Shown here: positions 8,247 to 17,250 of the stretch, in pieces
Position numbering within the stretch: position 1 is the first letter of the stretch
Layout: the number at the start of each line of letters is the position of its first letter
Source: Streptomyces himalayensis subsp. himalayensis
Lineage (GTDB): Bacteria; Actinomycetota; Actinomycetes; Streptomycetales; Streptomycetaceae
Direction of reading: 5' to 3'
NCBI RefSeq assembly: GCF_013778455.1
Contig: NZ_JACEHE010000039.1
Span: 1 to 61,926, forward strand
DNA: 61,926 nucleotides
The notes under the pieces: generated by a model
Told to the model about the DNA's origin: nothing
The model's input: only the letters and a program-made list of their open reading frames with translations
The model's database searches: none
Made by a program: the position numbers and the translations under genes

Positions 8247-8984
8247 ATGGCTATTCAGCAGCCCTTCACCTATGACTCATTCGTCGAACTCGCGACCGCC
8301 GACTCCGCAGTAGTCGGTCTCGTCCTCAAAGGTTCCCACGCCCACGAGGGCATGACGACGGAGCACTCGGACCATGACCTGTATGTGGTCGTCGCGGATG
8401 GCGCCACCACGGATCTCACTCGGTTCGCCGGCCACCGCACGGCCGCACTCGACCTCATCGTCCTCACCCTCTCCGAATTCCGTGAAGCCGGAATGCCAGG
8501 CTTCGAGCGCTACGCCCTCGCCCGCGCCCAGATCGTGCTGGACCGGCTCGACGGAGGAATCGCTCAGATCCTGGCCGCCAAAGCGCGGCTCGACGCCGAT
8601 GAAGCATTCCGCGACGCGGACGGGTGGCTCGATGCCTATGCCAACTCCCTCTACCGCTCCGTCAAGAACGACCGTGACGGGCATGCACTCGCCGCCCGCC
8701 TCGACGCCGCCGACAGCATCCGGTTTCTGCTCGAACTGCTCTTCGCGCTCGACCGTCGCCCCCGCCCCTACAACAAGTACCTGGAGTGGGAACTCGCCTG
8801 GTATCCGCTGCCGGACTGGGGCGCCGACCTGCTGCTCGAGGCCGTGGACCGCATCTCTGCCACGGGTGACGTGTCTCTGCAACGGCGCCTCTTCGCCCGT
8901 GTCGAGGCAGCGGCCCGGGGCGCAGGACACGATGCCGTCCTGGACGCGTGGGGTGAGGACCTGATGCTGATGCGACCGCAGTAG
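8247..8984 (+). CDS. Nucleotidyltransferase-domain protein
   Basis: Protein of 245 residues with the Pol-beta-type nucleotidyltransferase core: the glycine-serine turn KGSHAHEG (G29-S30) followed by SDHDLYV, whose Asp42 and Asp44 are the expected metal ligands. Related proteins include aminoglycoside and lincosamide adenylyltransferases and MNT antitoxin-type enzymes; the substrate cannot be read from the sequence. The remaining helical part resembles the C-terminal bundles of such enzymes. ATG at 8247 has CGGAG 10-14 bases upstream. It stands alone, with a GNAT gene 51 bases downstream. Confidence 0.75.
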   Translation: MAIQQPFTYDSFVELATADSAVVGLVLKGSHAHEGMTTEHSDHDLYVVVADGATTDLTRFAGHRTAALDLIVLTLSEFREAGMPGFERYALARAQIVLDRLDGGIAQILAAKARLDADEAFRDADGWLDAYANSLYRSVKNDRDGHALAARLDAADSIRFLLELLFALDRRPRPYNKYLEWELAWYPLPDWGADLLLEAVDRISATGDVSLQRRLFARVEAAARGAGHDAVLDAWGEDLMLMRPQ

Positions 8985-9023
8985 CGCGCCCAAGCCGCCT
9001 ATCGAACACACACCCTTAATGCA

Positions 9024-9029
9024 TATGAT
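9024..9029 (+). promoter_or_regulatory. -10 element suggesting a leaderless GNAT mRNA
   Basis: TATGAT lies six bases before the GTG at 9036 (9030-9035 between), which puts the expected transcription start on the start codon. No clear -35 is visible. Confidence 0.5.
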
Positions 9030-9035
9030 GTGCAG

Positions 9036-9572
9036 GTGCGTGATTTCAGCATTAGAGCGGCGACCCTCGACGACCTCGACGGCGCGCGCGTCGTGATGCT
9101 CGACACCGTCTACCGCGACTTCGGCACGGGATACATCCCGCGCTGGCACCGCGACATCATCGATCTGCAGGGCGCATATCTCGCGCCCGCGCGGCACACT
9201 CTGCTGGTCGCGGTCGACGAGCGGAACGGTGCGGTCGTCGCGACCGGGGCGCTGGACTCCCGAGGGCCGGCCCATCCGCCGAATCCGCGGTGGCTGGCCG
9301 AGCGCTACCCGTCGGGGGAGACCGCTCAACTGCGGCGGGTGTACGTACGTCCCGAGCACAGGCGGCGCGGGCTTGCCCGTCAACTGGTGGGTGAACTGCT
9401 GGACTTCGCGGCTGCGGAGGGCGGCTATCGGGCGGTGTACCTGCACACGGATCCGGCCGTGCCGGGCGCCGAGGCCTTCTGGCGATCGCTCGGCAAGGTG
9501 GTGTGCGACGAGCGACAGGAGCAGCCCGACGGCGGGCAGCGGATCGTCCACTTCGAGGTTCCCATCGCTTGA
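9036..9572 (+). CDS. GNAT-family N-acetyltransferase
   Basis: Acetyl-CoA-dependent N-acetyltransferase of about 178 residues. The acetyl-CoA-binding signature is clear in LRRVYVRPEHRRRGLARQL (motif A, R/Q-x-x-G-x-G/A), followed by a C-terminal beta strand with the substrate side. The substrate is unknown. Two GTG starts are possible (9030 and 9036). The second is preferred because a TATGAT -10 hexamer ends six bases before it, suggesting a leaderless message, and no ribosome site precedes either. Confidence 0.85.
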   Translation: MRDFSIRAATLDDLDGARVVMLDTVYRDFGTGYIPRWHRDIIDLQGAYLAPARHTLLVAVDERNGAVVATGALDSRGPAHPPNPRWLAERYPSGETAQLRRVYVRPEHRRRGLARQLVGELLDFAAAEGGYRAVYLHTDPAVPGAEAFWRSLGKVVCDERQEQPDGGQRIVHFEVPIA

Positions 9573-9661
9573 TGAGACCAACTTCCAAGCGTTCCGATGC
9601 CGGTTCGCCCTCCACAGCCGCTTCCCGACAGCGATCCCACCCCTGCAAACGAACGAGGACC

Positions 9662-11158
9662 ATGCGCTCTGTCCGCCGTCGCCGGCTCATCGCCGGCCTG
9701 CTGCTTTCGCCACTTCCCTCCGGCTGTTTCGCCTCAGGCGGCGACGCCTCGTCAGCCGATTCCCCTGACGGCGGGCGCCTGCGCGTGGCGCTCGCCTTCC
9801 CGCCCGCCGAGCGCTTCTCCCCGTACGGCGCCGACGCCACTCTCCTCAGTCGGCTCGGCGTCACCGAGGGGCTGACCAAGCTCGACGCCAACGGCAGCGC
9901 GGCACCCGCACTAGCCGAGTCCTGGAAGCGGGAAAGCGACCGCACATGGGTGTTCACCCTGCGCGAGGCGACGTTCCAGGACGGCACCGACGTCACGTCG
10001 TCCACCGTCGCCGCCTCCCTCACCCACGCGACCCAGGCCAGGCCCGCACCCGCCGCGCTGGCCGGCGCCACGCTCACCGCGAAGGCCGCGGCCGACCAGC
10101 AGGTGCGGGTCACCACCGCGGATCCCGACCCGGTCCTGCCGCTACGGCTGTCCAGCCCCGGTCTGGCGGTGCTGTCGGCAGGGGCGTACGAGAAGAAGGG
10201 CGCCGTCAGTCCGGTCGGCACGGCCACCGGACCCTTCGAACTCACCAAGGTCAACGGCACGACCGCGGCCACCCTCGACCGCTTCGACGACTACTGGGGC
10301 GGCCGCGCCCAGGCCTCCGGGATCGACGCGACGTTCACCGCCGACGGCATGGCCCGTACGAACGCCCTCCGCACCGGCGAGGTGGACATCGCCGAGGCGA
10401 TCCCTGTCTCCCAGGCCGCGTCTCTCGACGAGGGCACCGGCCGCGAGACGGCCACGATGCGCACCACGAGCCTGCTGTTGAACACCACGTCCGGCCCGTT
10501 CGCCGACGAGAAGCTGCGGGCCGCCGCCCGCGAGGCCGTCGACACCTCCGCGCTCGCCAAGGGCGTGTACGAGGGACACGCGGACCCCGGCCAAGGCATC
10601 TTCGGACCGGCCCTGACCTGGGCGGAAGGCAAGCGCGTCACGCCGTCCGGCCGCGTGCGGGCAGCGGACCCCAAGGGCACCTCGATCACCCTGGCCACGT
10701 ACGACAACCGGCCCGAACTGCCCGAGGTCGCCCAGGTGCTCGAGCAGCAGCTGGAGGGGGCCGGCTTCACGGTGAAGCTGGAGGTCCGCGAGTACTCACG
10801 CCTCGAAAGCGACGTACTGGCCGGGAAGTTCGACGCCTTCGTCTCCGCCCGCAACACCATGCTCGACACCGGTGACCCCGTGTCGATCCTCGCCGGCGAT
10901 TACACCTGCGACGGCAGCTACAACCTCGCGCTGCTGTGCGACAAGAAGGTCGACCAGGCCGTCGCCCGGGCCGAGGGTGAGGCTGACACCGCCAAGCGCC
11001 AGGACGCGACGATGGCGGCCGAGGCCGCGATTCTCAGCACCGACGCCGTCGTTCCGCTCGTCCACCAGCGGATCGTCACCGGCGTTCACGCCTCCGTGCG
11101 GGGCGCGATGCTCGACCCGTACGAGCGCACGCTCGTCGGCACCGGCACCCGACCCTGA
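9662..11158 (+). CDS. Opine/peptide/nickel-type ABC substrate-binding lipoprotein
   Basis: Family 5 solute-binding protein of 498 residues. It has an Arg-rich N terminus, a hydrophobic core and lipobox LPSGC (Cys22). The mature part has the DppA/NikA-like opening with LLSRLGVTEGLTKLD and LAESWKRESDRTWVFTLRE, which places it with peptide, nickel and metallophore binders. ATG at 9662 has an ACGAGGAC site about 5 bases upstream. The next two genes are a fused permease and an MFS exporter, a set that resembles metal-opine systems. No ATP-binding subunit is present in the neighbourhood. Confidence 0.88.
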   Translation: MRSVRRRRLIAGLLLSPLPSGCFASGGDASSADSPDGGRLRVALAFPPAERFSPYGADATLLSRLGVTEGLTKLDANGSAAPALAESWKRESDRTWVFTLREATFQDGTDVTSSTVAASLTHATQARPAPAALAGATLTAKAAADQQVRVTTADPDPVLPLRLSSPGLAVLSAGAYEKKGAVSPVGTATGPFELTKVNGTTAATLDRFDDYWGGRAQASGIDATFTADGMARTNALRTGEVDIAEAIPVSQAASLDEGTGRETATMRTTSLLLNTTSGPFADEKLRAAAREAVDTSALAKGVYEGHADPGQGIFGPALTWAEGKRVTPSGRVRAADPKGTSITLATYDNRPELPEVAQVLEQQLEGAGFTVKLEVREYSRLESDVLAGKFDAFVSARNTMLDTGDPVSILAGDYTCDGSYNLALLCDKKVDQAVARAEGEADTAKRQDATMAAEAAILSTDAVVPLVHQRIVTGVHASVRGAMLDPYERTLVGTGTRP

Positions 11159-11177
11159 GCAGCGCACACGACGAACA

Positions 11178-13091
11178 ATGCGGATACGCGACGAAACCAT
11201 GGGCATACGGACGACGCTGCGGACATGCGCCCGGGGTGGCGGGCCGGTACTGATCTGGCGCATCGCCCTCGCGACCCTCTTGTTGTGCGGCATCGGCCTG
11301 CTGCCCTGGCTGACGCGCACCAACCCGGCGCTCACGGTGCTCAAGGCACGGTCGGCGGAACGCGCCCCGACTCCTGAGGTGCTGACGGCCATCCGCGACG
11401 AACTCGGGCTCGACGCAGGACCGTTGCAGATACTCGGGCAGTGGCTCGGCGGACTGCTGCTGCACGGCGACGCGGGCAGCTCGTGGATCTCCGGCGCCGA
11501 GGTACTGCCCTCCGTCGTCCAGGCCCTCGGCGCGTCGTTGTTGCTGATGGCCGGTGCGCTGGCGGTCGCGGGCGCCACGGCACTCGTGCTGTGCGCTCGC
11601 ACCCTGTGGCTCGGCTCGCGGGGCCGGCTCGCCCGGCGCCGGACCGGTGGGAGCGGAGCCGCTCTGCTGGCCGCACTGCCGGAGTTCCTGACCGCGTCCG
11701 TGCTCGCCACCATCGTCGGCGTCCAGCTGGGCTGGCTGCCCGCACTCGGCTGGTACGGGCCGCAGTGGATGGTCCTGCCTGCGCTCTCGCTCGGCCTGCC
11801 CGCCGGAGCGGTGCTCGGCCGCATGCTCGACGACCTGCTGCCGGGCGCCTTCGCCGAGCCGTGGGCCCTGGCCGCCGCCGCCCGAGGACTGCCCGGCCGG
11901 AGCATCGCCCGTCAGGCGCTGCGCCGCTGCGTCCCCGGAGTTCTGCCGAACCTCGGGCTGTTCGTCGTCGGCCTGACCGGAGGCGCGGTCGCCGTCGAGC
12001 AGATCTTCGACATCCCCGGGCTCGGACGGTCCACCCTGCAGGCCGCTGTCGCCCAGGACCTGCCCGTCCTCCAGGCCGGAGCCCTGGCCCTCGTCCTGCT
12101 GGCCGCGGCCTCCGGGGGACTCGTCCGCCTCGTGGTCCGGCTCCTGACCGGCCCGGCACTGCGGGACGGCGCCCTCCAGTCACTTCACCGCCCTTCCCCG
12201 CCCGCACCCCGGGTGCTGCCTCTGCTCTACGGCGCCGCACTGCTCGCCGTCGTCGCCCTCGGTCTGCCTCGCGATCCACTGGCCCTCGACACCAAGGCTC
12301 GCCTTCAACACCCTTCTGCGGAACACCCGTTCGGCACCGACGCCCTGGGGCGCGACGTACTGGCCCGCGTCGCCCACGGCGCCCTCGACACCCTCACACT
12401 CGCCCTCGCGATCAGCGCCGTCGCCCTCCTCACCGGCGTCGTGCTGGGCTTTCTGCCCCGTCTCTCCGGGCCACTCGTCGACACCGTCAACGCGATCCCG
12501 CCCGTACTCGCCGCACTTCTCGTCACCGCAGTCGCAGGCAGCGGCCCGGCGACGCCCGCCCTGGCCGTGGCGGCCGTCGCCTGGGGGCCCCTCGCCGCAC
12601 ACACCTCCGCCCTGCTGCAACAGGAGCGCGCCACCACGCACCTGCTCGCGACCCACGCCCTCGGCGCAGGCCCGCTCCACCTCCTGCGCTACGAGTTGCT
12701 GCCCGCCGTACTGCCGCCCGTCACCCGCCACGCCCTGCTCCGGCTTCCCGGAACCGCCCTGGCCCTCGCCGCCCTGGGCTTCCTCGGCCTGGGCGCCGGG
12801 CCGCCAACGCCTGAGTGGGGCCTGCTCCTCGCCGAGAACCAGCCCTACGCCGAACGTGCCCCCTGGGCGGTCCTGGCCCCGGCCGCCGTCCTCGCCCTGC
12901 TGGGCGCACTCGCGGTGACCGCGGCGGACGGCGTGCGGTGGCCGCGGCCGCCCCGGCGGGCAAGGCCACCCCGGGAGCGCCGCCCGGGCACCCTCCCCGA
13001 CCGGATTCTGTCCGAGCCCGACCAGCCGCACGCCGGGGCGACACCGACGCCCCGGAAAGAAGCCGCCACCGTACGAGAGGGTGCCCGATGA
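11178..13091 (+). CDS. Fused DppB-DppC-type ABC permease
   Basis: Single 637-residue membrane protein uniting both permease halves normally encoded separately. The first half (residues about 1-320) is DppB-like, ending with EQIFDIPGLGRSTLQAAVAQD. The second half (about 330-590) is DppC-like, with HPFGTDALGRDVLARVAHGA and a loop ATHALGAGPLHLLRYELLP that contacts an ATPase. The C terminus is a Pro/Arg-rich soluble tail, not an ATPase domain. The ATG at 11178 is used; ATG at 11199 is possible. Its stop overlaps the start of the MFS gene (ATGA). With the preceding lipoprotein it forms an importer that still needs an ATPase from elsewhere. Confidence 0.85.
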   Translation: MRIRDETMGIRTTLRTCARGGGPVLIWRIALATLLLCGIGLLPWLTRTNPALTVLKARSAERAPTPEVLTAIRDELGLDAGPLQILGQWLGGLLLHGDAGSSWISGAEVLPSVVQALGASLLLMAGALAVAGATALVLCARTLWLGSRGRLARRRTGGSGAALLAALPEFLTASVLATIVGVQLGWLPALGWYGPQWMVLPALSLGLPAGAVLGRMLDDLLPGAFAEPWALAAAARGLPGRSIARQALRRCVPGVLPNLGLFVVGLTGGAVAVEQIFDIPGLGRSTLQAAVAQDLPVLQAGALALVLLAAASGGLVRLVVRLLTGPALRDGALQSLHRPSPPAPRVLPLLYGAALLAVVALGLPRDPLALDTKARLQHPSAEHPFGTDALGRDVLARVAHGALDTLTLALAISAVALLTGVVLGFLPRLSGPLVDTVNAIPPVLAALLVTAVAGSGPATPALAVAAVAWGPLAAHTSALLQQERATTHLLATHALGAGPLHLLRYELLPAVLPPVTRHALLRLPGTALALAALGFLGLGAGPPTPEWGLLLAENQPYAERAPWAVLAPAAVLALLGALAVTAADGVRWPRPPRRARPPRERRPGTLPDRILSEPDQPHAGATPTPRKEAATVREGAR

Positions 13092-14413
13092 CCGAACAGC
13101 CCGCCCGAGCCCTTGCCCGCCTTCGGCCGGGACGCGGTGCGCCCGCCGCCACCACGCGCACGGCCGACCGCGCCAAGCCGCACCGCGAGCGCACCTGGCG
13201 CACCCTCTCACCCCTCCTGCGCCTGCTGATCCTGACCCAACTCGCCTTCAACATCGGCTTCTACGCCGTGCTGCCCTTCCTGGCCGAACACCTCGGCACG
13301 GCCATCGGGATGGCAGGCTGGCTGGTCGGCCTCGTGCTCGGGCTGCGGACCTTCAGCCAGCAGGGACTGTTCGTCGTGGGCGGCGCGCTGACCGACCGGT
13401 ACGGTGTCCGGCCGGTGGTGCTGACGGGCTGCGTGCTCCGCATCGCCGGCTTCGCCTGGCTGGGATACGCGGAACAGACCTGGTCGGTCATCGGAGCCGT
13501 CCTGCTGATCGGCTTCGCCGCCGCGCTGTTCTCACCGGCCGTGGAGTCCGAGGTGGCGCGGCAGGCCCTGCGCCGGGAGGAGGCGGGCGGCGGCTCCCGT
13601 ACGCACGTACTCGCCCTGTTCACCGTCGCGGGCCAGGCCGGCGCGTTCGTCGGCCCGTTCCTCGGCGCGATGCTGCTGTCGGCGGACTTCCTCGCGGTGT
13701 GCCTGGCCGGCGCAGGGGTGTTTGTACTCGTTCTGTCCGGGCACCTGTGGCTGCTCCCGCGGCACACTCCCGGACGGGCGGAGCGGCCGAAGGTGTCCGG
13801 CGGCACGGCGACCCTGCTGCGCAACCGCCGCTTCATGCGCCTGTGCGGCGCATACGGTGCCTATCTGCTGGCGTACAACCAGCTCTATCTCCTCCTCCCC
13901 GACGAGGTGGAGCGCGCGGCGGGCTCACAGGCGCCGCTGGCGTGGCTGTTCGCCCTGTCGTCGCTGCTGGTCGTCACCGCCCAACTGCCGGTGACGCGGT
14001 GGACGGCGGACCGGCTCGGCCTGCGCCGGTCCATGGCGGCCGGCATGCTGCTCATCGCCGCCGGGTTCGCCGTCGTGGCCCTGGCCCGTCCCGCCGCGTG
14101 GACGGGAACGGCGGGGCTGCTGCCCCTTGCGGGCTTCGTCGTCCTGCTCACCCTCGGCCAGATGCTCGTCGCGCCCGCCGCCCGCGCCTGGGTGCCCGAC
14201 CTCGCCGAGGACGGCAGGCTCGGCCTCTACACCGGTGCGATGTCGTCCGTATCCGGCCTGATCGTGCTGGCCGGCAGCGCGGGAGCCGGATCCCTGCTCG
14301 ACACCGGCCTGCCGCCGGCTGCGCCCTGGCTCGTACTCGCGGCCGTCGCCGCGGCGTCGATCGCACTGCTGCCGCACCGGAGCGAGCGGGGGCAAAGGTC
14401 CACAGCACGCTGA
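13088..14413 (+). CDS. MFS exporter, DHA1 type
   Basis: Major facilitator protein of 441 residues with about twelve membrane helices. The conserved loop 2-3 motif appears as GALTDRYGVRPVV, and the N-terminal half has the DHA1 drug/metabolite-efflux character (PFLAEHLG, GLRTFSQQGLFV). The start overlaps the permease stop, so it is translationally coupled to the ABC genes. In metal-opine systems the exporter of the free chelator is encoded next to its importer, and this gene may play that part here. That assignment is by context only; a drug efflux role is the alternative. Confidence 0.85.
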   Translation: MTEQPARALARLRPGRGAPAATTRTADRAKPHRERTWRTLSPLLRLLILTQLAFNIGFYAVLPFLAEHLGTAIGMAGWLVGLVLGLRTFSQQGLFVVGGALTDRYGVRPVVLTGCVLRIAGFAWLGYAEQTWSVIGAVLLIGFAAALFSPAVESEVARQALRREEAGGGSRTHVLALFTVAGQAGAFVGPFLGAMLLSADFLAVCLAGAGVFVLVLSGHLWLLPRHTPGRAERPKVSGGTATLLRNRRFMRLCGAYGAYLLAYNQLYLLLPDEVERAAGSQAPLAWLFALSSLLVVTAQLPVTRWTADRLGLRRSMAAGMLLIAAGFAVVALARPAAWTGTAGLLPLAGFVVLLTLGQMLVAPAARAWVPDLAEDGRLGLYTGAMSSVSGLIVLAGSAGAGSLLDTGLPPAAPWLVLAAVAAASIALLPHRSERGQRSTAR

Positions 14414-14444
14414 ATAACCGTGCGCGCGTCGGCACGGAATTGAG

Positions 14445-14450
14445 TACGTT
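14445..14450 (+). promoter_or_regulatory. -10 element before the APH-like gene
   Basis: TACGTT ends six bases before the ATG at 14457, again pointing to a leaderless transcript. No convincing -35 is visible. Confidence 0.35.
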
Positions 14451-14456
14451 CCCCGG

Positions 14457-15443
14457 ATGCGTAGATTCGCCGAAACCGAGGACCTGTCAGCAGTGGTGCG
14501 CGACGCGCTGGGGGCGGGATGCCGGATCGCCGGGGTGGACCGGTTGCGTGGGGGAAGCAAGAAGGGGGTGTACCGGGTCCGGCTCGACGGGGGCGGGAAG
14601 GCGAGTGTGATCGTCTACCGATGGGCGGAAGACGAGAACTTCTGGCCTGGGGCCGCCGTGCCGGATCCAGCGAACCCGTTCTCTTCGGCCTCAGGCCTGG
14701 AACACTTCCTCACCGCGCAACGCACGCTGGACGGCCTCGGGGTGCGGGTCCCGCGCGTACTGCTGGCAGATGACAGCAGACTGCGGTTCGCGGCGGACGT
14801 CGCCGTGGTCGAGGACATCGAAGGTGGCACGCTGGAAGCACTGCTCGAAACCGACCCTGGCCGCGCGGCGGCGACCCTGGACGACCTGGCTCGGACACTC
14901 GATCTGATGGCGCGCCACCAAGCGCCGCATTACGGGAAGGTGGGCCTGCTGGAGAAGGGCGGTGTCTCCCGAGGAAGCTCGTGCGAGCAGTTGGTTCTCG
15001 ACCGCGCGCTCCGGCATCTGGAAGAGGCGGCGGGCCGCGACACCAGGATCAAAGCGGCCCGCAGCCGACTCGACGAGCGTCTGCAGGAGCTCGCGGCGCT
15101 GGTGACCGCGCGCAACGAATACGGGCTGATCCACGGTGAACTCGGCCCCGACCACGTTCTGGTGGACCGCGACGGGCGTGCCGTCCTCATCGACATCGAG
15201 GACCTGATGTACTTCGACGTCGAGTGGGAGCACGTGTTCCTCAGCCTCCGTTTCCACGAGCGCTACGAGACCCTTGCACGGCCCGGTCTCGACCCGCAGC
15301 GCCTCGGCCTCTACGCGTTGGCCATGCGTCTCTCCCTGGTCGCCGGCCCTCTCTGCCTCCTGGACGGTGACTTCCCCGACCGGGAGGCCATGCGGGGGAT
15401 CGCCGAACACAATCTGCGGGAGGCTTTGGCCCTGCTCCCGTAG
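14457..15443 (+). CDS. Phosphotransferase of the APH/choline-kinase fold with HGE motif
   Basis: Protein-kinase-like phosphotransferase of 328 residues. The catalytic loop reads LIHGELGPDHVLVD: the usual HGDxxxxN becomes H226-G-E228 with His233 in place of Asn. The metal-binding DFD/DFE equivalent is IDIEDL (D246, E248). The shape of the fold is kept, so this is probably a divergent subfamily rather than a damaged gene, and the substrate is unknown. No ribosome site is visible before the ATG; TACGTT six bases upstream suggests a leaderless message. It follows the MFS gene by 43 bases but probably has its own promoter. Confidence 0.75.
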   Translation: MRRFAETEDLSAVVRDALGAGCRIAGVDRLRGGSKKGVYRVRLDGGGKASVIVYRWAEDENFWPGAAVPDPANPFSSASGLEHFLTAQRTLDGLGVRVPRVLLADDSRLRFAADVAVVEDIEGGTLEALLETDPGRAAATLDDLARTLDLMARHQAPHYGKVGLLEKGGVSRGSSCEQLVLDRALRHLEEAAGRDTRIKAARSRLDERLQELAALVTARNEYGLIHGELGPDHVLVDRDGRAVLIDIEDLMYFDVEWEHVFLSLRFHERYETLARPGLDPQRLGLYALAMRLSLVAGPLCLLDGDFPDREAMRGIAEHNLREALALLP

Positions 15444-15610
15444 CCCCGCCACGCGACAGCGTGCGGTTGTCGCCCGTCCTCCCTGCATCCGCGTGAACCG
15501 ACGGACCACTCGGAGCGGCGGACGGCCCGAGCGGAAGTGGCGAAACGATACTGACGACCCCGAGCACCAGTGCTCACCTCACACCACAAGGGACCGAAGG
15601 AAGCACAGTC

Positions 15611-15730
15611 ATGGCGGTTTTCTCCCTGACGCCGGCAGAACAAGCGCTGCTGCCGTCGCCCGAAGAGGTCCGTTTCTACCGGGACCATGGCTGATACCTG
15701 TCCCGGCAACTGTTGTGTGCTGTCGAGTGA
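15611..15730 (+). pseudogene. 5' stub of a phytanoyl-CoA dioxygenase (PhyH) gene
   Basis: An ATG with a good ribosome site (GAAGGAAG, 15596-15603) opens LTPAEQALLPSPEEVRFYRD, the typical N terminus of PhyH-family Fe(II)/2-oxoglutarate dioxygenases. After 27 codons ending in DHG comes TGA (15692-15694), where the family has Trp (HGW). Beyond it the frame continues YLSRQLLCAVE before another stop, and the rest of the enzyme is gone. The intact start signals point to loss by nonsense mutation and deletion, with the aldehyde oxidoreductase genes now following. Confidence 0.6.
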
Positions 15731-15763
15731 GCCGAGAGCGAACCGAATCGTGAGGAAGAGTTC

Positions 15764-16261
15764 ATGGGTGGTGCGTCCGTCGTCGGCAGGACGACGGTGA
15801 CCGTGCAGGTCAATGGGCAAGAGCGGCGTCTGGAACTGGACAGCCGCGTGACACTGCTGGACATGCTGCGGGAGCACCTGGAGCTGACCGGTACGAAGAA
15901 GGGCTGTGACCAGGGCGCGTGCGGTGCGTGCACGGTGTTGCTGGACGGGCGGCGGGTGGTGTCGTGTCTCACGCTGGCTGCGCAGTGCGACGGCCGTGAA
16001 GTGACCACCATCGAGGGTCTGGCGCCGGGGGGCGAACTGCATCCGCTGCAGGAGGCGTTCATCCGGCACGACGGCTTCCAGTGCGGGTTCTGCACGGCGG
16101 GGCAGATCATGTCCGCGGTGGCACTGCTGGCGGAGGAGCGGGCCGGTTCGGACGCGGAGATCCGTGAGTTCATGAGCGGCAACCTGTGCCGGTGCGGTGC
16201 GTATCCGAACATCGTCGCGGCCATCCGTGAGATCGCTCAGCAGGGCGGTGGGATGCCGTGA
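15764..16261 (+). CDS. paoA: [2Fe-2S] subunit of aldehyde oxidoreductase, PaoA type
   Basis: Small iron-sulfur subunit (165 residues) of a xanthine-oxidase-family enzyme. The plant-ferredoxin-like cluster ligands are C48, C53, C56 and C68 (GCDQGACGACTVLLDG), and the helical-domain cluster ligands are C107, C110, C142 and C144 (CGFC and LCRCG). ATG at 15764 has GAGGAAGAG upstream. No twin-arginine signal is visible, unlike the E. coli periplasmic PaoA, so the complex is probably cytoplasmic. Its stop overlaps the next start (GTGA). Symbol by homology to paoABC. Confidence 0.88.
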   Translation: MGGASVVGRTTVTVQVNGQERRLELDSRVTLLDMLREHLELTGTKKGCDQGACGACTVLLDGRRVVSCLTLAAQCDGREVTTIEGLAPGGELHPLQEAFIRHDGFQCGFCTAGQIMSAVALLAEERAGSDAEIREFMSGNLCRCGAYPNIVAAIREIAQQGGGMP

Positions 16262-17250
16262 GCGTGCTGGAGTACCGGCGTCCGGAGCAGGTGGCGGAGG
16301 CGATCGCGCTGGTCAGCGCGGATCCGGGTGCGGCGTATCTGGCGGGCGGTACCACGCAGCTGGACCTGCTGCTCAAGGACGGGGTCGTGGAGTACGGCAC
16401 GCTGGTGGACATCGGCCGGCTGCCCCTGCGGGGCACCAGCGTCGTCGACGGGGTGCTGCGGGTGGGCGCGGTGACCACGATGGAGGAGCTGGCCGCGGAC
16501 GCGGTGGTGATCGAGCGGCTGCCGATGGTGCGGGAAGCGCTGCTGTCCGGGGCGTCCACGCAGTTGCGGAACATGGCGACGATCGGCGGGAACCTGCTGC
16601 AACGTACCCGCTGTCGCTATTTCCGCGATCGCGCCGTGGCGGCCTGCAACAAGCGCGCCCCCGGTTCGGGTTGTGCGGCGGTGCGGGGACCGGCGCGGAT
16701 GCACGCGATCCTGGGGGCCGGCGAGAACTGCATCGCGCTGCACGCGTCGGACCTGTGCGTGGCGCTGGTGGCGCTGGACGCGGTGGTCGGCATCGAGGGC
16801 CCGGACGGGCAGCGCAGCGTGCCGCTGACCGAGTTCTACGTCATGCCCGGCGAGCGGCCGGATGTGGAGAATGTGCTCGCGCACGGAGAGATGATCACGC
16901 ATGTGGATGTGCCGTTGCCTGCGGCGGGCCTGCGCGCGCAGTACGTGAAGGTCCGGGACCGGGCCTCGTACGAGTTCGCCCTGGTGTCCGCGGCGGCGGC
17001 ACTGCGCATCGAGGAGGGTGCGATCACCGAGGCCCGTCTCGCACTGGGTGGCGTGGGAACGGTGCCCTGGCGGGCCTGGGCGGCGGAGGACCTGCTGCGT
17101 GGGAGGCAGGCGGACGAGGCGAACTTCCGGGCGGCCGCGGAGGTGGCGCTGCGGGATCCCTACACGGTCCCCGGTACCGAGTTCAAGGTCGGGTTGGCCC
17201 AGCGCCTGATCGTCCGCACTCTGAAGTACGTCTCGGGAGCGCAGACATGA
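16258..17250 (+). CDS. paoB: FAD and [4Fe-4S] subunit of aldehyde oxidoreductase, PaoB type
   Basis: FAD-binding medium subunit of 330 residues. The flavin-binding motifs AGGTTQLDLL (about 29-38) and ATIGGNLLQRTRC (about 107-119) are present. An insertion with cysteines C119, C130, C139 and C158 matches the extra [4Fe-4S] cluster of the PaoB/YagS subgroup and separates it from ordinary xanthine dehydrogenases. GTG at 16258 overlaps the upstream stop, and the next gene overlaps its TGA. It passes electrons from the molybdenum subunit through the iron-sulfur centres to FAD. Confidence 0.88.
   Translation: MSVLEYRRPEQVAEAIALVSADPGAAYLAGGTTQLDLLLKDGVVEYGTLVDIGRLPLRGTSVVDGVLRVGAVTTMEELAADAVVIERLPMVREALLSGASTQLRNMATIGGNLLQRTRCRYFRDRAVAACNKRAPGSGCAAVRGPARMHAILGAGENCIALHASDLCVALVALDAVVGIEGPDGQRSVPLTEFYVMPGERPDVENVLAHGEMITHVDVPLPAAGLRAQYVKVRDRASYEFALVSAAAALRIEEGAITEARLALGGVGTVPWRAWAAEDLLRGRQADEANFRAAAEVALRDPYTVPGTEFKVGLAQRLIVRTLKYVSGAQT

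Noticed and set aside
12815..13087. Extended start of the MFS frame inside the permease gene
   Set aside because: The ATG at 13088 overlaps the permease stop in the common ATGA form and precedes the first membrane helix properly.
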